A DNA stretch of 64,000 nt from assembly GCF_004217555.1 (NCBI RefSeq), contig NZ_SHKW01000001.1, forward strand, positions 2,418,001 through 2,482,000, in the 5' to 3' direction. Made by a program: the position numbers and the translations under genes. Shown here one piece after another: positions 24,772-33,697 of the stretch. Numbering within the stretch: position 1 is the stretch's first letter; each line of letters starts with the position of its first letter. A model generated the notes under the pieces. The model saw only the letters and a list, made by a program, of their open reading frames with translations. It searched no databases and was not told the origin of the DNA. The DNA is from Edaphobacter modestus. GTDB lineage: Bacteria > Acidobacteriota > Terriglobia > Terriglobales > Acidobacteriaceae.

Positions 24772-26121
24772 TTACCGGCCTGCGTCGTGCGCGAGACGAA
24801 GGCCGGAGAACTGCCACCGCGCGGCAGGCGCGAAGAAGTTGCGATACGTGGCGCGGATGTGAGAGGAGGGGGTGACGCAGGAACCTCCTCGCAGCACGAT
24901 CTGCGAGCTCATGAACTTTCCGTTGTACTCGCCAAGCGCTCCGGGCAAGGAGGCATATCCGGGATAGCCTGTGTAAGGACTGGCCGTCCACTCCCACACA
25001 TCGCCGAAGACCTGTTGAAGGCCGGCGAGGTGGCTGGCGGCAGTGGGATGAAGGTTTCCCCTTTCGAGCAGATTGGCGGGCGGAGATGCAGGCGTCTTCG
25101 ACGATTCGGAGCGTGAAGATCCATTCCCTTGCGTTCCAAACCGCGCCGCTGCATGTTCCCACTCGAACTCCGTGGGGAGACGATGGCCCGCCCAGCGTGC
25201 ATAGGCATCCGCTTCGAAGAAGCTGACGTGGCATACGGGAGTCTCGGAGAGATCTTCGAGCGGAATAAGTCCATGAAGCGTGTAGATGGACCAGCCCGAC
25301 CTCGTCTCCGAGTCGCGCTGCCAATATAGCGGCGCCTGCCATCCCTCGGAACGTATGGTGGTCCAACCCTCCGAGAGCCAGAGCTCGGGGCGGTTGTAGG
25401 CGTTCTGATCGAGAAACGCCAGGTACTCGGCACACGTGACCAACCGGGATGCGAGCCGGTACGGAGCAATGTAGACCGGGTGCCGCGGCGTCTCGTTGTC
25501 GAAGGCAAAGAGGTCGGTGGAGGAAGGATCGGGTGTAATGCCAATCTCGGTGAGGCCGGGAGCGAAGTCGACCCATTCGAGGGGAGGAGCGATTGTGGTC
25601 CCGGAGAGGAGTTCGGTGCGCTCGATGTAGGCGGGATGGAGCGGGTTGGTGAAAAGAGCGTGTTTGACGTCGGTGGCGATGAGCTCCTGATGCTGCTGTT
25701 CATGCTCGATGCCCAGGGCGATACGGCGTGCCGCTTCGTCTTCGATGGGATGCTGAAGCAACTGCTCGATCGAAGCATCGATGTGTGCGCGATAGGCGAG
25801 GATGAGATCGAGGGGTGGCCGCGAGAAGGAAGAGCGGAGCTTCTTTTCCGGCATATCGCCGAGCGCGTTGTAATAGCTGTTAAAGAGCCAGCGAAAATCG
25901 GGATGGAAGGGAGTGTAGCCGGCGAGGAATTCGGAGAGGACGAAGGTCTCGAAGAACCAGCTGGTATGCGCAAGATGCCACTTTACGGGGCTGGCTTCCG
26001 GGGACGATTGCACCATCATGTCTTCCGGAGACAGCGGTCTACAAAGTGAGGCTGTGGCGCCTCGGACGGCCTTGAAGCGATCGAGAAGAGCGGGGGCGGC
26101 GTTTTCGGTGAAGGCTGGCAT
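24772..26121 (-). CDS. egtB: Ergothioneine biosynthesis sulfoxide synthase EgtB
   Basis: Non-haem iron enzyme that joins hercynine with gamma-glutamylcysteine or cysteine and oxygen. 449 residues from ATG 26121. An N-terminal DinB-like domain has the iron-ligand region 'WHLAHTSWFFE' (His49/His52) and 'GIEHEQQHQELIA'; a C-terminal FGE-sulfatase-type domain has 'PVCHVSFFEADAYARWAG', 'RLPTEFEWEHAA', 'GDVWEWTASPYTGYPG' and 'VLRGGSCVTPSSHIRATYRNFF' (last in two parts). A Ser/Gly/Pro-rich linker ('GTQGNGSSRSESSKTPASP') interrupts the second domain. EgtD is nearby; no egtC/egtE is in the window. Confidence 0.94.
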   Translation of the reverse strand: MPAFTENAAPALLDRFKAVRGATASLCRPLSPEDMMVQSSPEASPVKWHLAHTSWFFETFVLSEFLAGYTPFHPDFRWLFNSYYNALGDMPEKKLRSSFSRPPLDLILAYRAHIDASIEQLLQHPIEDEAARRIALGIEHEQQHQELIATDVKHALFTNPLHPAYIERTELLSGTTIAPPLEWVDFAPGLTEIGITPDPSSTDLFAFDNETPRHPVYIAPYRLASRLVTCAEYLAFLDQNAYNRPELWLSEGWTTIRSEGWQAPLYWQRDSETRSGWSIYTLHGLIPLEDLSETPVCHVSFFEADAYARWAGHRLPTEFEWEHAAARFGTQGNGSSRSESSKTPASPPANLLERGNLHPTAASHLAGLQQVFGDVWEWTASPYTGYPGYASLPGALGEYNGKFMSSQIVLRGGSCVTPSSHIRATYRNFFAPAARWQFSGLRLAHDAGR

Positions 26122-26256
26122 ATTCGTCCTTTTTTCTCCTCTATGGGATGGGCTTACGGCGGGTTTTGTTGCTTTTTCATGCTTCCAGGCTGGGTCGACG
26201 GACTGTTGAAACTATTTTGTTCGAGCATCTTTGTTCGAGCGTCCAAGGGATGGTTC

Positions 26257-27024
26257 TCAGGCATACCCGTTGAGGAGCCGCGCCAGCAGGTATGCGGCGG
26301 CCGCTGCGATCCCTCCGATAAGAAGGGTTTGCGTTGCGCTTCGAAGCCAGCCCGTACCCATGATCCTTCCCTTCAAGGCGCCAAAGACGGCAAGTGCCAC
26401 CAGAGTGATGACGATGGAAAGCTGAAGCGCGGATCTGTTTTCAAAGGCGAGCATGTAAGGAAAGAGAGGAACCATTCCGCCGGCGACGTACGACGTGGCG
26501 ATGGTAAGGGCGGAACGAGGAGCACGGCCAGGCTTGGGCTGCTCAAGACCGAGTTCGAACCGCATCATGAAATCGACCCAGGCCGTGGGGTTCTGCTTGA
26601 GTGCTTCAAGGACAGGAGCGGCATTGGCACGTGGAACAGAATACTGTTCGAAGATCTCATAGACCTCCTCTTCCTCATCCCGTGTGCGCTCCACGATCTC
26701 CAACTCTTCCCGTCTTTTTTCTGAGGCGTAGTGCTCGGCATCGCCGCGCGCGGCAAGGTATCCTCCAAGGCCCATGGCGATGGAGCCGGCGGCAATCTCT
26801 GCCAGGCCGGCAACGACGACGATGCGCGAAGAGGCGACCGCGCCTGAAAGCCCCGCCGCGAGCGCAAAAGGAACGGTAAGACCATCGGCAAGGCCAATGA
26901 CGATATCGCGAACGGTTGCACTGGATTCGAAGTGTCCTTCGACATGGGACTGGTCGTGCTCTCCCTGAGGAGTGGGGCTGGTTGAAACGGCTAAGCTTTC
27001 GGACGGGCCGGCGGGTTCGGACAT
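26257..27024 (-). CDS. VIT1/CCC1 family metal transporter
   Basis: Membrane transporter of the vacuolar iron transporter family, which moves Fe2+/Mn2+ out of the cytoplasm. ATG 27024 gives 255 residues. After a hydrophilic N-terminus come 'TVRDIVIGLADGLTVPFALAAGLSGA' (first helix region, with the conserved G-x-x-D-G-L), 'GSIAMGLGGYLAARGD', a charged metal-binding cytoplasmic stretch ('EKRREELEIVERTRDEEEEVYEIFEQY', read in pieces), and C-terminal helices ending 'AYLLARLLNGYA'. The Glu-rich stretch fits the metal-binding domain of the family. Confidence 0.9.
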   Translation of the reverse strand: MSEPAGPSESLAVSTSPTPQGEHDQSHVEGHFESSATVRDIVIGLADGLTVPFALAAGLSGAVASSRIVVVAGLAEIAAGSIAMGLGGYLAARGDAEHYASEKRREELEIVERTRDEEEEVYEIFEQYSVPRANAAPVLEALKQNPTAWVDFMMRFELGLEQPKPGRAPRSALTIATSYVAGGMVPLFPYMLAFENRSALQLSIVITLVALAVFGALKGRIMGTGWLRSATQTLLIGGIAAAAAYLLARLLNGYA

Positions 27025-27151
27025 GGCCGTAGTGTAGACCGAGGGCCCGGACGATACGGCCGGAAGCGCAGTTTTTTGTCGCCTCACAGCGTCTTTCAGC
27101 GCAAAAAAGCGTCTGTATCAGCACGGGTTCGGATCGACGAGGACGACGCAG

Positions 27152-27937
27152 ATGAGAACGAGGTTGGCGCGGTATGTTTTCACCGCTGTGGGTATTTTGG
27201 CAGCGGTTGGAACCTCGGCGGCGCAGGATGGTCCTACGGGAGATGGCGCGTCGTTTGCTCGCGGCCCGATGGTACGCGGAACCGTCACGGCAACGGCTGC
27301 GGATCACCTGACAATCAAGACCGATTCCGACGAGATCTACCAGATTGCGCTGACTCCGAACACACGCCTGATGAAGGACCGGCAGCCCGTCAAGGCTACC
27401 GATGTGAAGGTGGGCGATGGTGTTGGTGCAATGGGAGAACTGGATGCCCCGAAGAAGACCATGCACGCGCTGTTCGTCGCGGTAGCCGACGCAGAACAGG
27501 TAAAGAAGATGCGCGAGGACCTGGGGAAGGTCTACATTACCGGCAAGGTGACGGCGATTGACGATGTAAAGCTGACGGTGATGCGGCCTGACCATGTTAG
27601 CCAGGTGATCGAGGTCGATGAGACGACCTCCTTCCGTAAAGGAAGAGGAAGGCGGCGCGGTGCGACGACGCCGGAAGGCAGCCCCGCTGCGGAAGGTGGC
27701 GCAGCAGCACCTGCAGCCGATGGAAGCGGTGAGATTGTAACGTTAGCCGATGTCAAAGTTGGCGACATGATCGCCGGCCGGGGAGCGGTAAAACATGGCG
27801 TGTTCGTTCCGACGAACCTTGCCATACTTCCCGCGGGAGCGGAGGGCGCTATGGGAATGCGGGGACGGCGCGGAGGCGATGACGGCGCTCCAGCGAACAG
27901 TCCTGCAACGCCATCCTCTGCCCCTACACGGCAGTAA
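27152..27937 (+). CDS. Secreted DUF5666 domain protein
   Basis: 261 residues from ATG 27152 (GAGGA upstream), with a signal peptide ending 'GTSAAQ'. It has two DUF5666-like beta units: 'VRGTVTATAADHLTIKTDSDEIY...NTRLMKDRQPVKATDVKVGDGVGAMGELD' and 'ITGKVTAIDDVKLTVMRPD...ADVKVGDMIAGRGAVK' (shortened). Between and after are Ala/Gly/Glu linkers and a 'GMRGRRGGDDG' tail. The Oar-like gene starts about 55 bases later; the two are probably one unit. Role unknown; DUF5666 proteins are secreted. Confidence 0.83.
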   Translation: MRTRLARYVFTAVGILAAVGTSAAQDGPTGDGASFARGPMVRGTVTATAADHLTIKTDSDEIYQIALTPNTRLMKDRQPVKATDVKVGDGVGAMGELDAPKKTMHALFVAVADAEQVKKMREDLGKVYITGKVTAIDDVKLTVMRPDHVSQVIEVDETTSFRKGRGRRRGATTPEGSPAAEGGAAAPAADGSGEIVTLADVKVGDMIAGRGAVKHGVFVPTNLAILPAGAEGAMGMRGRRGGDDGAPANSPATPSSAPTRQ

Positions 27938-27992
27938 TTTGACCCGGCAGAGGATGAGGGGATTCGGCTTGAAGGATTGGAACGAGGTCTCT

Positions 27993-30900
27993 GTGAAGAG
28001 AGTGTTTCGAACGGCAGTGTTGTGCATGTTCGCGTCTTGCGGGATATGCCTGGGATCGGCGGAGGGGAGGGCGCAGGATGCGAATCCTGTGCAGGCTCCG
28101 GCTCCAACGGCACAGGCAGCGTCGGGAGGCACGATCAAGGGAACGGTGAAGACGGGTCCGGTTCCTCTGCCAGGCGTTGCCATCACTGCCACGAATACGC
28201 TGACGGGAAAGAAGTATGCAACGACCACGGACATGACGGGCGCCTTCGCGATGGCGATTCCCCGAAATGGCCGTTATGTCGTGCGGGCGGAGCTTGCTGC
28301 CTTCGCTGACGAAACCAAAGAGGTGCTGATCAACGCGGCTGGAGAGAACGGCGGTAAACCCGAGGAGGCTGCTGATTTCACGATGCAACTGGCGTCGCGC
28401 GTGCAACAACAGCAGGAGCAGCAACAGAATCAGCAGAGCGCCGCAGCGAGCTCTCTTGCAAGCTCCATCGGTCGTGGCATGCAGTCGCTCAGCGTAACGG
28501 GGGGTGGAATCGACCTGGCTGACGCAAGCGCCGGCACAGGCAATGCCGGAGCCCAGATGCCGACGATGGCTGGGCTGGGCGGCGACGCAGCGTCAACGGA
28601 TTCTGTCGCTGTGAGCGGCCAGATGGGGCAGACGAACGGTCTTGCCAATATGAGTGAGGACGACATCCGGCAGCGCGTGGAAGATGCGATGTCGCGAGCT
28701 CGCCAACAAGGCGGGGCCAACGCCGATGTTGCCAATGCAGTGGCCGGAATGCTGGGTGGCATTGCATCAGGTGGAGGTGGAGGCCGCGGGGGATTCGGTG
28801 GCGGATCGGGAGGCGGAGCCTTTACGGTGCGGGGCGGCGGTGGACGCGGAGGACGGGGATTCAACCCGACGCAACCTCACGGCGCAATCTTCTACCAGGG
28901 AGGCAACGGCGCACTCAACGCGACGAACTACTCCCTGACCGGAGCTCCGGTCGTAAAGCCTGCTTACAGCTCGAATCGATTCGGCGTGACCTTTGCGGGA
29001 TCTCCCTTCATCCCTGGATTGATCAAGCCGAGCACGAAACAGTTCGTATTCTTCAACATCACCGGCCAGCGCAATACCAACCCGCAAAATCTGTACGCAA
29101 CGGTTCCGACGGAGGCCGAGCGAGCCGGGGACTTCTCGCAATTGAGCACGCCCATCTTCGACCCTTCGACCACACAGCAGTTCCAGTGCAACGGCGTGTT
29201 GAATGTGATCTGCGGCAACCGAATCTCATCCCAAGCCAGCTCGCTGCTGAAGTATTATCCCGCACCCAACATCGCCGCGGTGGGCCAACAGGGATACAAC
29301 TACCAGACCATCACAGCCGCCGGGCAAAACAGCCTCAGTGCGAATGGGCGCTATGTTCGGAACTTCGGACAAAACTCGGGCGGCGGCTTTCGAATGAGGC
29401 AACAACAAGGCAATGGTCCGAAGACACTGCGCCAGAACATCAACTTTGGAGTCAGTTACAGCCACTCAGCCTCGGATCTCCCCAATGTCTTTCTTCCACT
29501 CGGCGGATCGTCGACGTCGGACGGCTACAATCTCTCGGCTGGCTACACCATCGGTTACGGCAGGCTTACGAACAATGCGACGGTCACCTGGAACCGTTCG
29601 CATGCATCGACGCTGAACTTTTTCACCAACGGCACCGACAACCCTGCTGCGGATGCAGGCATCCTGGTGGGAAATGCGGCGATCGCTTCCAACCGTTTCT
29701 ACTACGGCGTTCCTTCCCTGACGTTCTCCGGGCTTACCGGTTTGAACTCTACGGCGCCCAGCGATGCGATCAATCAGACCATCTCGTTCTCCGACTTTGT
29801 GAGCTGGAATCACAAGAAACACAACTTTCGATTTGGCGGGGATTATCGCCGGGTACACGCCGATAGCCTGACGGCTCCTGGAAATCTGCAGAGCGGGGCC
29901 AGCCCGCTGGGAGCCTTCACCTTTACCGGCTACGCGACGCAGAATGCGAATGCTCCATCGGGGCAGACGGGAGGATTCAGCTTTGCCGACTTTCTGCTTG
30001 GCTTGCCTCAACAGGCAGCGGTGCAGGCAGGACTCGCAAAGAGCTACCTGCGTGCGAACGTATGGGATCTGTACGCAACGGATGACTGGCGCATCCTGCC
30101 GAATCTGACGCTGAACTACGGCCTTCGCTACGAGTATTTTTCTCCCTATGCCGAGAAGTACAACCGCCTGGTCAATCTCGATCACAACGCGAACTTCACC
30201 GAGGTCGCTCCTGTGACGCCCGGCCAGAGCGGGCCTTTCAGCGGCCCCTTCCCGCGCTCCCTGGTGAATCCCGATCACACGATGTTCTCTCCACGCTTCG
30301 GCTTCGCCTACAGACCCAAGGGCAGCTTCTTCAAGGAGACGGTGATTCGCGGGGGCTATGGAATCAACTACAACACGCAACAGTACAGCAGCTTTGCACG
30401 ACAGCTTGCGTTCCAGCCTCCGTTTGCGGTGACACAGACCAACATCGCGCAGCAGCAAGGCTGCGGCGTGCTTGCGTTGGCCGACGCCTTCAACTGCTCC
30501 ACTGCAGCCGTGCAGAATAACTACAGTGTCAACCTGAACTACAGGCTGGGGCACGTACAGGTATGGAATCTCGACATCCAGCGCACACTCCCCATGGATA
30601 TCGTCCTGAATATCGGCTATAACGGCGCTCTCGGCGGCAATCTCGATATTGTGCGAGCACCTAACCGCTCAGTGGCGAACGTACTCAATCCAACCGCACA
30701 GCCCTTCAACTATGAAGACTCCCTGGGATTTTCGCGCTTCCATGCCTTGAGCATCAATGCGAGGAAACGGATGCAGAAGGGCATTTCCCTGCAGGCGACC
30801 TACCAGTACGGACACTCGATCGATAACGCCTCGTCGATTGGCGGCTCCACTGCGGTACCTGCGCAGAACGACCTCAATCTGAACGCCGAGGAGGGCAACA

Positions 30901-31451
30901 GCTCCTTCGACATTCGTCAAAAGTTAACTGGCAACTGGGTGCTGGAGCTTCCTTTTGGACCGAACCGGGCTTACTTCTCGAAGGGCGGCTTCTGGTCGAA
31001 GGCGCTCGATAACTTCTCACTCTCGGGCGATTTCACCTTTGCCACCGGGACCTATTACACGCCGCACTATGTTGCCACAGTCGCAGAGACGGCGACGGGA
31101 ACCAATAACTCACTGCGTCCTGACCGCATCTTCTCTCAACCGATTCATGGATCGGGAACGATCCTGGACTGGTTCAACGCCGCAGCATTTACAGCTCCCG
31201 CGAATGTCTATGGTACCGCCTCTCGCGGCTCAATCCTGGGCCCGGGAACAGTCGCCGTCGATGGTTCACTCTCCCGCACCGTTCCGTTGGGCGAGACGCG
31301 TTCTTTTGAGGCTCGCATGACCGCCACCAACGTCTTCAATACGGTGCAGTACTCGGGTATCGACACGACCCTGAACTCGCGCACCTTTGGCCAGGTTACC
31401 TCCACCGCGAACATGCGACAGCTGACCTTCACCGCTCGATACAGGTTTTAG
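27993..31451 (+). CDS. Oar-like TonB-dependent receptor-type beta-barrel with carboxypeptidase-regulatory domain, plug not evident
   Basis: Outer-membrane beta-barrel of about 1152 residues. GTG 27993 begins 'VKRVFRTAVLCMFASCGICLG', a clean signal peptide with GAGG ahead; ATG 27954 is less likely. Residues about 47-120 form a carboxypeptidase-regulatory domain ('TIKGTVKTGPVPLPGVAIT', 'DMTGAFAMAIPRNGRYVV'). Then comes an unusual 170-residue low-complexity stretch (Gln runs, Ala/Ser, then many Gly with 'GGGGRGGFGGGSGGG'). The usual plug features of Oar-type receptors (for example 'LPVNGR...LTPG', present in the two other receptors of this window) are absent. The barrel has 'QFVFFNITGQRN', 'NFGVSYSHSASDLPNVF', 'NLTLNYGLRYEYFSPYAEK' and terminal 'FTARYRF'. 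The VWFA-type gene follows 14 bases later. Confidence 0.88.
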   Translation: MKRVFRTAVLCMFASCGICLGSAEGRAQDANPVQAPAPTAQAASGGTIKGTVKTGPVPLPGVAITATNTLTGKKYATTTDMTGAFAMAIPRNGRYVVRAELAAFADETKEVLINAAGENGGKPEEAADFTMQLASRVQQQQEQQQNQQSAAASSLASSIGRGMQSLSVTGGGIDLADASAGTGNAGAQMPTMAGLGGDAASTDSVAVSGQMGQTNGLANMSEDDIRQRVEDAMSRARQQGGANADVANAVAGMLGGIASGGGGGRGGFGGGSGGGAFTVRGGGGRGGRGFNPTQPHGAIFYQGGNGALNATNYSLTGAPVVKPAYSSNRFGVTFAGSPFIPGLIKPSTKQFVFFNITGQRNTNPQNLYATVPTEAERAGDFSQLSTPIFDPSTTQQFQCNGVLNVICGNRISSQASSLLKYYPAPNIAAVGQQGYNYQTITAAGQNSLSANGRYVRNFGQNSGGGFRMRQQQGNGPKTLRQNINFGVSYSHSASDLPNVFLPLGGSSTSDGYNLSAGYTIGYGRLTNNATVTWNRSHASTLNFFTNGTDNPAADAGILVGNAAIASNRFYYGVPSLTFSGLTGLNSTAPSDAINQTISFSDFVSWNHKKHNFRFGGDYRRVHADSLTAPGNLQSGASPLGAFTFTGYATQNANAPSGQTGGFSFADFLLGLPQQAAVQAGLAKSYLRANVWDLYATDDWRILPNLTLNYGLRYEYFSPYAEKYNRLVNLDHNANFTEVAPVTPGQSGPFSGPFPRSLVNPDHTMFSPRFGFAYRPKGSFFKETVIRGGYGINYNTQQYSSFARQLAFQPPFAVTQTNIAQQQGCGVLALADAFNCSTAAVQNNYSVNLNYRLGHVQVWNLDIQRTLPMDIVLNIGYNGALGGNLDIVRAPNRSVANVLNPTAQPFNYEDSLGFSRFHALSINARKRMQKGISLQATYQYGHSIDNASSIGGSTAVPAQNDLNLNAEEGNSSFDIRQKLTGNWVLELPFGPNRAYFSKGGFWSKALDNFSLSGDFTFATGTYYTPHYVATVAETATGTNNSLRPDRIFSQPIHGSGTILDWFNAAAFTAPANVYGTASRGSILGPGTVAVDGSLSRTVPLGETRSFEARMTATNVFNTVQYSGIDTTLNSRTFGQVTSTANMRQLTFTARYRF

Positions 31452-31465
31452 GAAAGGGCAAGATC

Positions 31466-33619
31466 ATGCGGCGAATCACGGCAGCAGTACTGACGGGATT
31501 GATGATGGGCCTACCCGGCTATGACATCCGGCCGGCAGCTGCCCAGCAGGCTGCCTCCGACGGCACCTTTACGTTGAAGGTGCAGAGCAACATCGTGCTG
31601 ACGAATGTCGTAGTGCGCGACAAGAAGACGGGCGCCGTGGTGAAGGGACTTACCCCCGCCGACTTCACCGTTCTTGAGAACGGCAAGCCGCAGAAGATCG
31701 CCAGCTTCGATTTTCAGAACGTCGATGAGGCAGTTGCGCTGCATGAGAATACGACGGTCAGCGGTAAGAACTCCATCGCGGACATGGTCAATGGCAACTT
31801 CGCCGCAAACCCCGCGCAGCTCAAGGATCACCGGCTGATTGTCCTGTTCTTTGACCTCAGCAGCATGCAGCCTGAAGACACCGATCGAGCGGTCGAGGCA
31901 GCGCAGGACTACATCAACAAGAAGATGCAGCCGGCAGACCTGGTGTCAGTGGTCAGCATGGACACCGGATTGAGTCTCGATCAGGACTTCACGACCGACA
32001 AGGCTGCGCTCCTGAGGGCCGTGGGACGCTATAACGGTACCGAGGGCACAGGGTTTGCCAACGGGAACGAAGGAGGCACCTCCGGCGGAACCCCGGATGA
32101 TGGCTCGAGCTTCACTGCAGACGATTCCGAGTACAACGCACTGAACACGGATCGCGAGCTCTACGCAATTCGCACGATCGCGCAGAGCCTGGAGCGAGTC
32201 GATCAGCGCAAGAGTCTTCTCTACTTCTCCGGCGGTCTCACCCGACAGGGCATCGAAAACCAGGCAAGCATGCGTGCCGCGACCAACGCCGCCGTGCGTG
32301 CAAACATGGCGATCTACAGCGTTGACTCCCGCGGCCTGCAGGCGCTGCCTCCAGTGGGCGATGCCTCGAAGGGAAGCCTGCGCGGAACTGCCGCTTACAG
32401 CGGCGGCGCGATGCAGAGCCAGCTGGATGCGAACTTCGGCTCGCAGGAGGTTCTGGCAACGCTTTCGAAGGATACGGGCGGGAAAGCCTTCTTCGATTCC
32501 AACGACTTTGCTCCTGCCTTTCAGCAGATTCAGCATGACACCGAGGCCTATTACATCCTTGGATTCCGCTCCAGCGATATAGCACGCGATGGAGGCTACC
32601 GAAGGCTGACGATCAAGCTGAATCGTAATGACGTGAAGCTCGAATACAGACCGGGGTACTATGCTCCGGCAGATTTCCAGCATCAGAAGAGCGGAGACCG
32701 CGAGCTTGCACTGACCGAACAGATGCGAAGTGATCTTCCTGCAATCGACGTTGCGATCTACCTGCAGGCGCTATACTTCCGCATCGAGGACAATCGCTTC
32801 TTTATTCCCGTCTCGCTGATCGTACCGGGCTCACAGATTCCGTTCCTGAAGAATGGCGACCGAGATAAAGCAACCCTCGACGTGCTGGGACAGGTGAAGA
32901 ACGCGCAGGGCATCTCCGTAGGAGATGTTCGCGATACCGTGAAGCTGGCGCTCGATGCATCGCAGCAGGTGGCGCGAAAGAATATTCAGTATTCGACCGG
33001 CTTCACTCTTGCTCCGGGGCGGTATCATCTGAAATTCGTCATTCGCGAAAATCAGACAGGACGCATGGGAAGCTTTGAGACGGATCTTCAGGTTCCCGAT
33101 CTGAAGAAGGCTCCGCTCAAGCTCAGCTCCATTGTGCTGGCAAGTCAACAGACTCCTAATACGGCCAAGAAGACGGCTAATCCCCTCGTCCGGGATGGAG
33201 TGGAATGGATTCCGAACATTGCCCATGTATTCCGGCAGGATCAGCACCTCTACTTTCTGTATGAGGTTTACGATCCAACGCGGCAAAAGGAAAACGGTGC
33301 CGCTCCGAAGGCTTCGCCAGGACTGACGCGGCGGCCTTCCGGCGCGGTCAAGGTGCTCACCAGCATCGAGTTTCTCAGCGGAGGGGTGAAAGTTTACGAG
33401 ACCCCGCTGGTTTCTGCGGAGAGTGTCAACGTGCCCGATCGCGGGGCAGTCGCCTTCCAGTTCGATGTTCCCTTAAGCCAATTGAAACCCGGCACATACG
33501 TCTGCCAGGTCAACATTATCGACGACGCGGGCGGCAGCTTCAGCTTCCCGCGGCTGGCTCTGCGTGTGGAAGCACCAACGCGGCCCGCCCCGGTGCCGAC
33601 CGCAGCGAGTGGTAATTAG
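31466..33619 (+). CDS. VWFA-related protein of the acidobacterial type, secreted
   Basis: 717 residues from ATG 31466 (AAGGG upstream), with a signal peptide ending 'AAAQQ'. Residues about 30-75 carry 'LKVQSNIVLTNVVVRDKKTGAVVKGLTPADFTVLENG', here read in parts, the entry motif of the acidobacterial VWFA-related family. The VWA fold starts at 'LIVLFFDLSSMQ'; the usual MIDAS D-x-S-x-S is D-L-S-S-M, so its last Ser is replaced. 'KSLLYFSGGLTRQGIE' and 'AYYILGFRSS' are typical later blocks. The C-terminal half is beta-rich. It sits 14 bases after the Oar-like gene and 78 before the TPR gene. Confidence 0.88.
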   Translation: MRRITAAVLTGLMMGLPGYDIRPAAAQQAASDGTFTLKVQSNIVLTNVVVRDKKTGAVVKGLTPADFTVLENGKPQKIASFDFQNVDEAVALHENTTVSGKNSIADMVNGNFAANPAQLKDHRLIVLFFDLSSMQPEDTDRAVEAAQDYINKKMQPADLVSVVSMDTGLSLDQDFTTDKAALLRAVGRYNGTEGTGFANGNEGGTSGGTPDDGSSFTADDSEYNALNTDRELYAIRTIAQSLERVDQRKSLLYFSGGLTRQGIENQASMRAATNAAVRANMAIYSVDSRGLQALPPVGDASKGSLRGTAAYSGGAMQSQLDANFGSQEVLATLSKDTGGKAFFDSNDFAPAFQQIQHDTEAYYILGFRSSDIARDGGYRRLTIKLNRNDVKLEYRPGYYAPADFQHQKSGDRELALTEQMRSDLPAIDVAIYLQALYFRIEDNRFFIPVSLIVPGSQIPFLKNGDRDKATLDVLGQVKNAQGISVGDVRDTVKLALDASQQVARKNIQYSTGFTLAPGRYHLKFVIRENQTGRMGSFETDLQVPDLKKAPLKLSSIVLASQQTPNTAKKTANPLVRDGVEWIPNIAHVFRQDQHLYFLYEVYDPTRQKENGAAPKASPGLTRRPSGAVKVLTSIEFLSGGVKVYETPLVSAESVNVPDRGAVAFQFDVPLSQLKPGTYVCQVNIIDDAGGSFSFPRLALRVEAPTRPAPVPTAASGN

Positions 33620-33697
33620 GGCGTCTGCCGTGACGAAGGACGTTGACAGTACTGCGGTTCAAGCGGATGATTTGGACGTACCTCGTGGAGGTGTGCC

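Noticed and set aside
29466-30554. A 362-codon minus-strand frame opposite the Oar-like gene
   Set aside because: Antisense shadow; low-quality composition and no domain, while the plus-strand protein is clear.
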